64,000 nt of DNA from Maritalea porphyrae (lineage in GTDB: Bacteria > Pseudomonadota > Alphaproteobacteria > Rhizobiales > Devosiaceae). The notes beneath the pieces were generated by a model that was not told the origin of the DNA, ran no database searches, and saw nothing but the letters and a program-made list of their open reading frames with translations. The translations under genes were made by a program, and so were the position numbers. The stretch is taken from NCBI RefSeq assembly GCF_030159895.1, contig NZ_BSNI01000002.1:1080306-1144305 (forward strand). Reading direction: 5' to 3'. Of this stretch, positions 1 through 7,590 are shown one piece after another. Within the stretch, counting starts at the first letter, position 1, and every line of letters begins with the position of its first letter.

Positions 1-1
1 C

Positions 2-286
2 TCAATTCGTGAGATGGATGAGATGACCCAGCACAATGCGGCTTTGGTTGAAGAAACCAATGCAGCGATTGATCAGACAGAAAGCCAAGCTTCTGAACTT
101 GATCGGGTGGTGGAACAGTTCCGCATTGATGGTAGTCAAGCGCCTGCACAATCTCAAGCAGACGACTATGACCAAGCACCTCAGAATGCGCCTCAGCAAG
201 ATGCGCGTGGGCTGCAGCAAACTGCCGCTAAGGCATATCTGAGCCATGGCAACGCTGCGGTGAAAGAGCCAGATGAAGAATGGTAG
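2..286 (+). CDS. Methyl-accepting chemotaxis protein, C-terminal end (partial)
   Basis: This is the last 94 codons of a chemoreceptor whose start lies outside the window; the frame is open from base 2. The visible part is the end of the MA signalling domain ([20 protein letters not shown]), then a Gln/Ala-rich linker and the tail AKAYLSHGNAAV. Both segments closely match the end of the complete chemoreceptor at 35627-38149, so the two are paralogues. This copy ends in DEEW, without the terminal aromatic tether residue of its paralogue (EWKEF). A bidirectional terminator follows about 30 bases after the stop. The ligand cannot be inferred because the sensor domain is missing. Confidence 0.93.
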   Translation, partial: SIREMDEMTQHNAALVEETNAAIDQTESQASELDRVVEQFRIDGSQAPAQSQADDYDQAPQNAPQQDARGLQQTAAKAYLSHGNAAVKEPDEEW

Positions 287-318
287 AGCGCTCGTTTAGC
301 ATGGATAGAAGTCGACAA

Positions 319-356
319 AAAGCCCACCAGATATTCCTGGTGGGCTTTGGTTTTTT
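319..356. terminator. Rho-independent terminator, probably bidirectional
   Basis: A perfect 12-bp stem (319-330 with 337-348, AAAGCCCACCAG against CTGGTGGGCTTT) has a 6-base loop and is followed by a T-rich run. A-rich sequence on the 5' side would supply the T-run for the minus strand. It lies between the convergent chemoreceptor and the small secreted-protein gene, so it can serve both. Confidence 0.88.
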
Positions 357-373
357 CGAATATTGCTTGCGAC

Positions 374-712
374 CTAGTTGCTCAAAACTTCTGCTGAAGT
401 ACTGACCATAAACACGCGTTTGAATTTGAAACGCGGCGCGGGTTTTGTTTTTCCGCGAACAACGCCTGCTGACGTGGCAACCTTGCATTTGCTCGCGACA
501 CATTCTGTGCCACCCCAATCACCTTCGCACCATCCATCTTCGCCATAGGTACCTGTTTTGCCCTTATTTGGGCCTGAGGTAACTGTGCATTTTTCACCCG
601 CTGTCAGCGCAGCTTGCGGCGCGGCGACACTTGCGCCAGAACTGGCGGCTATCAGGATTGCTGTTGTCATAAGAACGGATACGATTTGTGCGGTGTTGCG
701 TGAAACTGACAT
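374..712 (-). CDS. Small secreted protein of unknown function
   Basis: A 112-residue product. Residues 1-31 look like a signal peptide, with a hydrophobic core around 10-28 and cleavage likely near ASVAAP. The mature part carries four cysteines, in a GEKCTVTSGPNKGKTG segment, a DGWCEGDWGGTEC segment and an SKCKV segment, then a basic Lys/Arg-rich tail. This fits a small disulfide-stabilised exported protein. The start is supported by AAGGGAG five bases upstream. I do not recognise the family. It is divergent from the secreted repeat protein at 945, so the two may share a regulatory region. Confidence 0.72.
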   Translation of the reverse strand: MSVSRNTAQIVSVLMTTAILIAASSGASVAAPQAALTAGEKCTVTSGPNKGKTGTYGEDGWCEGDWGGTECVASKCKVATSAGVVRGKTKPAPRFKFKRVFMVSTSAEVLSN

Positions 713-849
713 CTAATTACTCCCTTTTCAAAATATTGTCCTCTTCTACAAGTCCACATCTGTTTAAGGGCTGAAGCCTGCGTTCATTTTACATTCAGCC
801 GTTCTGCACTAGCTGCGCGCGTTCACTTCTTTCAGTCGAAAATTCACAT

Positions 850-864
850 GAACCGTACATGAAC
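850..864. promoter_or_regulatory. Candidate alphaproteobacterial LexA-type box (GAAC-N7-GAAC)
   Basis: GAAC at 850-853 and 861-864 are separated by exactly seven bases, the reverse complement of the GTTC-N7-GTTC operator known for alphaproteobacterial LexA. The repeat extends to ACATGAAC at 846 and 857, an 11-bp direct repeat. It lies 80 bases ahead of the repeat-protein start. Chance predicts about one such match per orientation in 64 kb, so this is only a candidate. The rest of 713-944 holds no gene that I can see. Confidence 0.3.
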
Positions 865-944
865 TCCATGTTCAATGCGGCCTCAGGGCAGCTTGCCTAC
901 AAAGGGGAGGACACTAGGGAACACATAACGATTGGGAGATCAAA

Positions 945-1889
945 ATGACTTGGAATATCAAACGCGCTTCAGCCGCTATCGCCTTACTAACAGCAACACT
1001 CATCAGCGGAAACGCTATCGCATCACCGCAGGTAGTTGTGCCGCTAAATGGAGACTTCACCATTCAGCAAAAGAGCAATGGCCGATTTGTCGATGCGCAT
1101 GAAGGTTCAAATGACAATTCGGTTGTCACAAGAAACAAACAATCCAACACAACACAGGTTTGGACATTCAAACCGCTTGGCAACAACATCTATACAATTC
1201 AACAAAAGAGCAATGGGCGCTTTATGGATGCCCATGAAGGTTCAAATGATAGTTCAGTAGTGACGCGCGCAAAGCAAAACAACGCCACCCAACGTTGGCG
1301 CTTGGTACTTCAAAACAAAGACACATACACGCTTCAACAAATGAGCACCGGACGCTATTTAGATGCGCATGAAGGATCAAACGACAACTCCGTTGTTACC
1401 CGACCACCGCAAAACAACTTGACCCAACACTGGATTGTCAAAAAAGCGGTTGCGCCGAAACCGCAACCAACAGGCACAATTGTTGGCGAATTCACCATTC
1501 AGCAAAAGAGCACAGGGCGCTATTTAGATGCGCATGAAGGTTCAAACGACAATTCAGCCGTTACCCGCCCGCCACAGCTTAATCAAACTCAAGTGTGGGT
1601 ACTACGCCTACTTGGAAACAACACCTATACCATTCAGCAGAAGAGTTCAGGCCTATATCTTGATGCGCACCAAGGTCCAACAAGCTATGATATTGTGACC
1701 CGCCCAATGCAAAACAATATGACCCAAAAATGGATTATGACTTCCCTGGGCAACAAAACCTACACCATCAAGCAAAGAAGCACTGGTCGATTTGTAGATG
1801 CTCATGAAGGGTCAAATGACAATTCTGCAGTCACCCGCCGCGCACAAAACGACAACTCTCAACGTTGGATCATCGTCAGCGCAGAATAA
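945..1889 (+). CDS. Secreted six-repeat QxW protein, probable double beta-trefoil lectin
   Basis: A 314-residue protein with a signal peptide (residues 1-27, cleavage near NAIA-SP) and six near-identical repeats of about 45 residues, beginning near 38, 83, 128, 183, 228 and 273. Each has the pattern YTIQQKSxGRyxDAHEGSND, then VTR and a closing Q-x-W (QVW 71-73, QRW 116-118, QHW 161-163, QVW 216-218, QKW 261-263, QRW 306-308). Three repeats per beta-trefoil gives two domains, joined by a Pro-rich linker at about 168-180. This is the architecture of ricin-B-type carbohydrate-binding folds. Repeat 5 departs from the others (DAHQGPTSYD). No catalytic domain is present. The start has GGGAG just upstream. 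The ligand is unknown. Confidence 0.8.
   Translation: MTWNIKRASAAIALLTATLISGNAIASPQVVVPLNGDFTIQQKSNGRFVDAHEGSNDNSVVTRNKQSNTTQVWTFKPLGNNIYTIQQKSNGRFMDAHEGSNDSSVVTRAKQNNATQRWRLVLQNKDTYTLQQMSTGRYLDAHEGSNDNSVVTRPPQNNLTQHWIVKKAVAPKPQPTGTIVGEFTIQQKSTGRYLDAHEGSNDNSAVTRPPQLNQTQVWVLRLLGNNTYTIQQKSSGLYLDAHQGPTSYDIVTRPMQNNMTQKWIMTSLGNKTYTIKQRSTGRFVDAHEGSNDNSAVTRRAQNDNSQRWIIVSAE
1056..1889 (+). repeat. Six tandem coding repeats, period 135 bp
   Basis: The six protein repeats of the lectin-like gene are also visible in the DNA: units start near 1056, 1191, 1326, 1491, 1626 and 1761, with a 30-base linker insertion between units 3 and 4. GATGCGCATGAAGG and close variants recur in most units. The similarity suggests recent internal duplication or gene conversion. 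Confidence 0.8.
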
Positions 1890-1902
1890 TAAACGACCAT
1901 TT

Positions 1903-2589
1903 CTAACTTAGAATAAAGTCAGCGGCCGCCCTCGCATGTAGGGCGGTCGTATCATATGTGGGGATGGGGCTGTCATCGTCACCAATCAGCATTGTAATCT
2001 CAGTGCAGCCCAATATCACGGCTTCCGCACCGCGAGTTTGAAGCTGGTTAATTGCGTCAACATAGACCTGTCGTGATTGTTCGCGAACAATCCCTTTGCA
2101 CAGCTCCTCATAAATGATGCCCGACAAGTTCGTCCTATTCACTTCCGGTACCAAAACGTTGAGACCTTTGGCCTGCAGGCGATCGCGATAGAAGGGCATT
2201 TCCATTGTGAAGGCAGTGCCCAGCAAACCAACATGTTCAATGCCGTCTGCTAGCAATGCATCCGCTGTTGGATCAGCAATATGCACAAAGGGTAATTCAA
2301 CCGCCTCTTCGATCCGGTTCGCCACATTGTGCATCGTATTGGTCGCAAGAAATAGCCCGTCGGCGCCTGCTGCATCTAGCCGTTTAGCACTTGCCGCCAT
2401 TTCGTTGCCCAGCCCGTCCCAGTCGTGGTTCGCTTGCATTTCAGCAATGGGTGAGAAATTTACGGAATGTAGAAGAATCGGGGCGGAATTTAACCCACCT
2501 TTCCGCAACGAAATCTCTTTGTTTATTGCCGCATAATATAGAGCTGTAGACTCCCAACTCATGCCACCAATAAGGCCAATAGTTTTCAC
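1903..2589 (-). CDS. Aspartate/glutamate (broad amino acid) racemase, YgeA-like
   Basis: A 228-residue cofactor-independent racemase resembling E. coli YgeA (start KTIGLIGGMSWES, motifs ATNTMHN and LGCTEI). Classical Asp/Glu racemases use two cysteines; here the first position is Thr83 and the second Cys195. From memory this matches the Thr83/Cys197 pair of the E. coli L-Asp/Glu-specific enzyme, so an asymmetric active site is likely. The GTG start at 2589 is preferred: it sits one base after the rppH stop, has AAGGA upstream, and gives the family N-terminus. A longer frame would add a non-homologous leader. It is the last gene of the run and likely translationally coupled to rppH. Confidence 0.85.
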   Translation of the reverse strand: MKTIGLIGGMSWESTALYYAAINKEISLRKGGLNSAPILLHSVNFSPIAEMQANHDWDGLGNEMAASAKRLDAAGADGLFLATNTMHNVANRIEEAVELPFVHIADPTADALLADGIEHVGLLGTAFTMEMPFYRDRLQAKGLNVLVPEVNRTNLSGIIYEELCKGIVREQSRQVYVDAINQLQTRGAEAVILGCTEITMLIGDDDSPIPTYDTTALHARAAADFILS

Positions 2590-2590
2590 G

Positions 2591-3112
2591 CTATGCAGTT
2601 TCCTTTGGACCAATATGGGAGAACATGGCAAGCAAGTCCTCATAGACTTTGCGCTTGAACGGCACGATCAGGTCCGGCATTTCAGAAAGCTCTTTCCATG
2701 CCCACGCGCTAAACTCGGCTGGATGCGCCCCGTTCGCTGGGCGTTTTACATTGATCTCGCCTTCATCGCCAACAAATCTCATCGCAAACCAATCCTGCAC
2801 TTGCCCACGATATTTGCCCTTCAAACCTATGCCCAACAACTCGTCCGGCAAATCATAGTAAAGCGGCTCTTTGGTGCGCTCGATCATCTCAACCGATTTG
2901 ATGTTGGTTTCTTCGTATAATTCACGGATTGCGGCTTCGGCAGCAACTTCTCCCTTGTCGATCCCACCTTGCGGCAATTGCCAAATATATTTTGAAAACT
3001 CTTTGTCTTGGGGTTTGCGTTTAGCGGCAAAGACTTTGCCTTCCTTGTTAAACAACACAACTCCAACACACGGCCGATATGGCAGCTGTTCGCGCAAAGC
3101 AAAATTAGACAT
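2591..3112 (-). CDS. rppH: RNA pyrophosphohydrolase
   Basis: A 173-residue Nudix hydrolase that removes pyrophosphate from the 5' end of triphosphorylated mRNA and so triggers decay. The Nudix box lies at about residues 49-71 (GGIDKGEVA through RELYEET), preceded by the family signature IWQLPQGG. The N-terminus LPYRPCVGVVLFN is typical of RppH/IalA. The ATG at 3112 is chosen because GGA lies seven bases upstream; a GTG at 3124 would overlap the preceding gene. It is one base downstream of the polysaccharide deacetylase-like gene and one base upstream of the racemase start, so the three are probably co-transcribed. Confidence 0.95.
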   Translation of the reverse strand: MSNFALREQLPYRPCVGVVLFNKEGKVFAAKRKPQDKEFSKYIWQLPQGGIDKGEVAAEAAIRELYEETNIKSVEMIERTKEPLYYDLPDELLGIGLKGKYRGQVQDWFAMRFVGDEGEINVKRPANGAHPAEFSAWAWKELSEMPDLIVPFKRKVYEDLLAMFSHIGPKETA

Positions 3113-3113
3113 C

Positions 3114-4289
3114 TTAAGTTCCACTATTGTTAGTATAAAGTGCGCTCAAAGGCACAAGTATAATGCCTTTATCTTCCAAAGTTTGTGACCACTCTGTCAG
3201 TGTTCTTACCGATATTGGCAGCACAGCAGCAATGCCGATGGCATGGCCCTTTTCGCGAGCACGGTTCTCCAAACGGGTGAGCTGCTCTAAAATCTTGTTG
3301 CGTGTCGGATTGTCATCTAGCGTCAAATCAGCAACGGCAAATGCGGTGCCGGATCGTTGCGCCAATTGTGGCGCAACAGAGCGGTTCGAAGAGCCATCAT
3401 CAAAATAGGCGAGCCCACGCAATGCAATTTCTTCCATGATTGGTTCGAAGTCGCCGCTTGAAGATGTGAATTTAGCGCCCATGTGATTGATGATGCCGGT
3501 ATAGCCTTCAATGCGGGACATCAACCAATATAGGCGGTCCAAATTTGAACGCGCAGATTGACCTACTAGCAATGTTTGCGGACCCGGATCATTTTGCGGA
3601 TAGTCGAATGGCTCAAGCGGCACCTGCAGCATAATCTCGTGCCCACCTTCGCGGGCGCGCTTTGCAACTTCAGCACCAGATTTGCCATAAGGCGCGAACG
3701 CAAGAGTGAAGTCATCCGGCAACCGATCAATGGCGCCGATACTACCATCCTTGGAAAGTCCCAAACCTGTCACAACCACTGCGATGAGTGGCTTTCCGTC
3801 AGCAGAATCAAGTGTAATCGAAGGTCGTGCATAAACTTCTAATGGGCGATCACCATTGCTCGAAACCTGTGGAATATAGCCGTGCTGGCTTTGCTCCAGC
3901 ATGTCTTTGCGCGCAGAAACGAACGCGTTTTCGCCATCATCTTCGGGAAGATCATCTGTGCTAACAACCAGCTGGTCTGCATCGGCTGCTTGATCAACGA
4001 CAACAGGCGTTTGGTCTTCTGCTGTATTGTCTGCATTTTCATTTTCAAGAGTTAGGTTGCGGGCAAGTTCATTGCTATCAACGACTGAGTTGACTTCCAC
4101 ATCGGCGACCGGCCGACCGCCCTCTGGGTTGTCAACCAGGAGCATCCAGGCAATTGGTGCACCAAGAACCAACGCAAAAAGGCCGAGCGCAATCGGAACC
4201 ATCGGCAATTGGGGTAAATTGCGCGTCGGTTCACTTTGCTTGGGTTGTCCGCGACGACGACCCAAGGGTTTGTCCAGCTTGTCGATCAT
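3114..4289 (-). CDS. Divergent polysaccharide deacetylase family protein (YibQ/DUF610)
   Basis: A 391-residue membrane-anchored envelope protein. There is a short basic cytoplasmic N-terminus (GRRRGQPKQ), one transmembrane segment at about 31-52, an acidic low-complexity spacer to about 130, and a C-terminal domain with PLIAVVVTGLGLSKDGSIGA, MLQVPLEPFDYPQ and GIINHMGAKFTS. These are hallmarks of the divergent deacetylase (YibQ) family. Its place directly after ctpA and envC is the usual alphaproteobacterial order and points to a role in cell-wall remodelling. The substrate is not known, and metal-ligand conservation cannot be judged by eye. Confidence 0.88.
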   Translation of the reverse strand: MIDKLDKPLGRRRGQPKQSEPTRNLPQLPMVPIALGLFALVLGAPIAWMLLVDNPEGGRPVADVEVNSVVDSNELARNLTLENENADNTAEDQTPVVVDQAADADQLVVSTDDLPEDDGENAFVSARKDMLEQSQHGYIPQVSSNGDRPLEVYARPSITLDSADGKPLIAVVVTGLGLSKDGSIGAIDRLPDDFTLAFAPYGKSGAEVAKRAREGGHEIMLQVPLEPFDYPQNDPGPQTLLVGQSARSNLDRLYWLMSRIEGYTGIINHMGAKFTSSSGDFEPIMEEIALRGLAYFDDGSSNRSVAPQLAQRSGTAFAVADLTLDDNPTRNKILEQLTRLENRAREKGHAIGIAAVLPISVRTLTEWSQTLEDKGIILVPLSALYTNNSGT

Positions 4290-4349
4290 TTGCCGCCTTT
4301 GCTTTGATCCTGATCGTTCAGTGGCCTTTGGTGCTTACCTTCGTTGTCG

Positions 4350-5669
4350 CTATTCCTCTGATTTGGGGGGATAGGCCTCGTTTGTTTCCACCCCATTGAT
4401 CAGGTCAACAGCGAATTTGAGTTGATTGTCTTTGTCTGGATCGCCTGGAACATAAACCGATGAACCGGTTGTCGCTTCGCTTTCGGTACCACCATCAATA
4501 TGGCCCTCAAGCGCGGCTTCGCCAATAATCTCGTCACGTCCCTGCAATTCTTCTGGCACGTCTTGGAAGACTTCGATGTCTGGGGTAATGCCAGCTGCCT
4601 GAATGGACCGGCCACTTGGCGTGTAATAGCGTGATGTGGTCAACCGCATTGCGCCGTTCGCGCCTAGCGGAATAATGGACTGAACAGAACCTTTGCCGAA
4701 TGAGCGCGTACCAACCAATGTCGCGCGTTTGTGGTCCTGCAATGCACCTGCAACAATTTCTGAAGCAGACGCAGAACCACCATTGATCAGAACGATCAAC
4801 GGAATGTCGGCGATCAGCTTGTCCAAGTCATCAGCATTCGCATCATAGCGCGTGTTCTCATCGTCAGTGCGACCGCGCGTTGATAGGATATTGCCGCGCG
4901 CCAGGAAGGCATCAGAGATGTAAACGGCTTGATCAACTAGGCCACCGGGATTGTTGCGCAAGTCAAGGATCAAACCCTTTAGATCGTCGCCCAGCTCTTC
5001 ATGTAGCTCACGAATGCCATCTTCAATGCCTGCATAGGCTTGCCCGGTGAACCGAGCTAAACGCACAACCCCGACATTTTCGCGCACGGATGTGCGAACC
5101 ACACGGAATGTGATTATGTCGCGGGTGATCTTGATATTGACCGGTTCATCAACGCCTTCGCGGATAATTGTCAGTTCAATATCGGTTCCAACTTCACCGC
5201 GCATTTTGTCAACAGCTTGATCGAGCGAAAGCCCGCGCACTTCAACGCCATCTAATTCAACGATGAAGTCGCCGGCCAAAACACCTGCGCGTGCCGCCGG
5301 TGTTTCATCGATGGGCGACACGACCTTGATCACTTCATTCTCCATGATCACTTCAATTCCAAGCCCGCCAAATGTGCCCTGAGTGTCTTCGCGAACATCT
5401 TCAAAATTATCCGGATCGAGATAGCCAGAGTGTGGATCCAATGATGTCAGCATGCCCTGAATAGCCGCGCGAACCAGCTCGCGTTCATTAGGTGCGTCAA
5501 CATATTCTTCACGAATGCGATCAAAAATTTCGCCGAATAGGTTTAGTTCTTGATAGACCTCATCGTCGCTTAACGGGCCCGCGGCCTCTTCTTGTGCTTG
5601 AGCGCCAGTTGCGCCAACAAGAACTAAAACAAGGGTCAACCACAGTGCTTGGAAAATACTAGATTTCAT
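4350..5669 (-). CDS. ctpA: C-terminal processing peptidase, S41 family
   Basis: A 439-residue periplasmic serine protease. A signal peptide (cleavage near residue 25, AQA) leads to the mature protein. A PDZ domain covers about 98-175 (FGGLGIEV, GDFIVELDGVEV). The catalytic S41 core contains LRNNPGGL, the nucleophile Ser301 in GGSASASE and the base Lys326 in SFGKGSVQ; the 25-residue Ser-Lys spacing fits the Ser/Lys dyad of the family. An acidic C-terminal tail follows. The gene starts three bases after the envC stop, indicating one transcript. In relatives, CtpA cuts envelope proteins including cell-wall hydrolases, consistent with the neighbouring hydrolase activator. Confidence 0.95.
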   Translation of the reverse strand: MKSSIFQALWLTLVLVLVGATGAQAQEEAAGPLSDDEVYQELNLFGEIFDRIREEYVDAPNERELVRAAIQGMLTSLDPHSGYLDPDNFEDVREDTQGTFGGLGIEVIMENEVIKVVSPIDETPAARAGVLAGDFIVELDGVEVRGLSLDQAVDKMRGEVGTDIELTIIREGVDEPVNIKITRDIITFRVVRTSVRENVGVVRLARFTGQAYAGIEDGIRELHEELGDDLKGLILDLRNNPGGLVDQAVYISDAFLARGNILSTRGRTDDENTRYDANADDLDKLIADIPLIVLINGGSASASEIVAGALQDHKRATLVGTRSFGKGSVQSIIPLGANGAMRLTTSRYYTPSGRSIQAAGITPDIEVFQDVPEELQGRDEIIGEAALEGHIDGGTESEATTGSSVYVPGDPDKDNQLKFAVDLINGVETNEAYPPKSEE

Positions 5670-5672
5670 TTT

Positions 5673-7010
5673 TTACCCGTTTTGCGTTGTATTTCGAGTG
5701 GTCGCCCACCAGTCAGAAGGGTCCATCGGCTCACCTTCTTGTCGAAGTTCAATATATAGCGTTGGTCGGGAGTTACCAGCACTGGTCGCGATTGTTTGAG
5801 AAATTGTGCGTTTGCCCATAATCCCAACTGGTTCTCCCATCAGAACAAACTGCCCAAGTTCAACATTTGTCTGCGCCAGACCGGCGAGCAATATGTTGTA
5901 GTTTTGCCCAACGTTTAAAATGACAATTTGGCCATAATTAAGGTAAGGGCCCTGATAAAGCACCCAGCCATCTGCTGGCGCAACAACCTGCGCTTCAGCG
6001 CGCGTGACGATAAATGTGCCCTGAGAAATGCCACCAAACCCGTCATTGTTGCCAAACTCGATGACGCTCACGCCGTTCGTTGGCGGCACCAAGTGGCCTT
6101 TGCCCAGTTCAAATGGAAATGCAGGTTGTGTTCGGTTCGTATCAGCCAGCGCAAGTTGGATCGCTTCATTTTCTAGCTGTACGCCAACATCAAAACGCGG
6201 CGTTTCATCCGACTGTCGCGCGGCTTCATTTGCTTCTGTTACGGATTGAACTTCTTCTTCGAGCACTTTGAGTAATTGATTCAGCGACTTAGCGCGGCTG
6301 GCCAAAAGCTCAGCCTCGCGCTGTTCCGCGTCTAAAGCTTGACTTGCCCGCTCCACGCCTTCTTTTCGCGCTTCAATGAGCACTGCAATGCGTAGCTTTT
6401 CTTCTCGCAATATATTGAGGTTCTCGCGCAGTTCCGTTTCTTCTGCTTCAACCTGCTGTTTAATGTCCAAAAGCGCGTCAAGTTCGATCCGGATCGCATC
6501 TGCGCGGTTACTCAATTGCGGTAGTATGGATGATAGCAAAAGCGCAGCGCGTGCCGACTTTGTGGCGTTGTTTGGTTCAACAATTAGGGCAGGGGGCGGA
6601 TTGCGCCCGATAATTTGCAGCGCTGTCAGTAGCGTACCGATTTCGCTGTTTTCCAGGTCCAATGTCGCCTTGATGCTGTTTTCCTCGGCCCGCAGTTCCG
6701 CCATGCGTTCGGAGATGGCAGTTACTTCGATTTCAGCTAGTTTTACCCGTTGCGCCGATGCAATTAGCGCAGCGGTTTGTTGGCTCCGGTCGCCTTCCAT
6801 ATCGGCAATTTCTTTGCGCAAACTATCAATCCGCTCAGTGCTGATATTGATGGTTTGCTCAACGCGTTCTAATTCAGTCCGCGCGTCTTCGGCAGTTTGT
6901 GGGTCCACGAACTGCGCCCAAACTGGCCCAACAATGCTGGCGCTGAACATGCCGCAGACGAGCAAGCTGCGCAAAATCAGTTGTGAAAACAAAGCACGAG
7001 CCAAACTCAA
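5673..7010 (-). CDS. Murein hydrolase activator, EnvC family
   Basis: A 445-residue periplasmic protein: signal peptide (about 1-32), a long coiled coil (about 38-275), and a C-terminal LytM/M23-like domain (about 320-435). The zinc-binding His and Asp residues of active M23 peptidases are missing: NNDGFGGIS stands where an HxGxD motif would be, YNILLAGL replaces the HxH strand, and PTLYIELR replaces the final HLHFE-like strand. A catalytically dead activator of amidases is therefore likely. The start is TTG with AGAGG four bases upstream; no ATG is available near the signal peptide. It is followed at three bases by ctpA. Confidence 0.9.
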   Translation of the reverse strand: MSLARALFSQLILRSLLVCGMFSASIVGPVWAQFVDPQTAEDARTELERVEQTINISTERIDSLRKEIADMEGDRSQQTAALIASAQRVKLAEIEVTAISERMAELRAEENSIKATLDLENSEIGTLLTALQIIGRNPPPALIVEPNNATKSARAALLLSSILPQLSNRADAIRIELDALLDIKQQVEAEETELRENLNILREEKLRIAVLIEARKEGVERASQALDAEQREAELLASRAKSLNQLLKVLEEEVQSVTEANEAARQSDETPRFDVGVQLENEAIQLALADTNRTQPAFPFELGKGHLVPPTNGVSVIEFGNNDGFGGISQGTFIVTRAEAQVVAPADGWVLYQGPYLNYGQIVILNVGQNYNILLAGLAQTNVELGQFVLMGEPVGIMGKRTISQTIATSAGNSRPTLYIELRQEGEPMDPSDWWATTRNTTQNG

Positions 7011-7104
7011 ATGACCTCTGGGCGCGAAAATAGAACCGAATCAGTGCATTCAATCTAGCAAATAGAAATGTATTTTTGTGATTTTGTTGGTCGATATTGG
7101 CCGA

Positions 7105-7587
7105 CTATTCGCGGTGATAAGGATGTCCGCTCATAATGGTGATCGCACGATATATTTGTTCGCACAAAAGCGCCCGCACAATCTGGTGCGGCCAAGTGAG
7201 CGGTGAAAAGCTCAAAACGAGATCCGCACGCTTGCGAATGCTTGGATCAAGCCCATCCGGCCCTCCAATGATAAATGTGCATTGGCGGGTGCCATCGTCG
7301 CGAAACTGTCCGAGTTTTTTTGAAAAATCTGGGCTGGAAATGCTGCGGCCCCGTTCATCCAAAACGATCAGTTTTGACCCTTCAGGGCAACACCCAATTA
7401 GCTGCTCTGCTTCTTGGGCTTTGCGTTGCGCCGCATTGTCCTGCCGCGCCTCGCCAAATTCGTGAATATCAAAGCCAGAAAAGCCTAATTGCTTGCCCGC
7501 GCCCTTTGCGCGGTCCAAATAGCGATCAACCAGCTCCCTCTCTGGGCCGGACTTTAGCCGACCAATAGCGGCAACCGAGATGCGCAT
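7105..7587 (-). CDS. rlmH: 23S rRNA (pseudouridine1915-N3)-methyltransferase
   Basis: A 160-residue SPOUT methyltransferase (old name YbeA) acting on helix 69 of 23S rRNA in the assembled ribosome. Visible features are the N-terminal MRISVAAIGRLKSGPE, the knot segment LIVLDERGR, FIIGGPDGLDPSIRKRADL, and the invariant C-terminus PHQIVRALLCEQIYRA ending GHPYHRE. The length is normal. It starts three bases after the rsfS stop, the usual rsfS-rlmH pairing. The 94 bases before envC show no gene. Confidence 0.97.
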   Translation of the reverse strand: MRISVAAIGRLKSGPERELVDRYLDRAKGAGKQLGFSGFDIHEFGEARQDNAAQRKAQEAEQLIGCCPEGSKLIVLDERGRSISSPDFSKKLGQFRDDGTRQCTFIIGGPDGLDPSIRKRADLVLSFSPLTWPHQIVRALLCEQIYRAITIMSGHPYHRE

Positions 7588-7590
7588 ATG

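Noticed and set aside
1056-1889. Regular repeats considered as a CRISPR or DNA-level tandem array
   Set aside because: The repeats keep the reading frame over 135-bp units with synonymous differences, so they are coding repeats.
5673-7010. EnvC-like protein considered an active M23 peptidase
   Set aside because: The zinc-ligand His/Asp residues are absent, as in activator proteins of the family.
6376-7014. A 212-codon open frame antisense to the murein hydrolase activator gene
   Set aside because: Ser/Arg/Ala-rich translation with no motif, mirror of the coiled-coil codons; no ribosome binding site.
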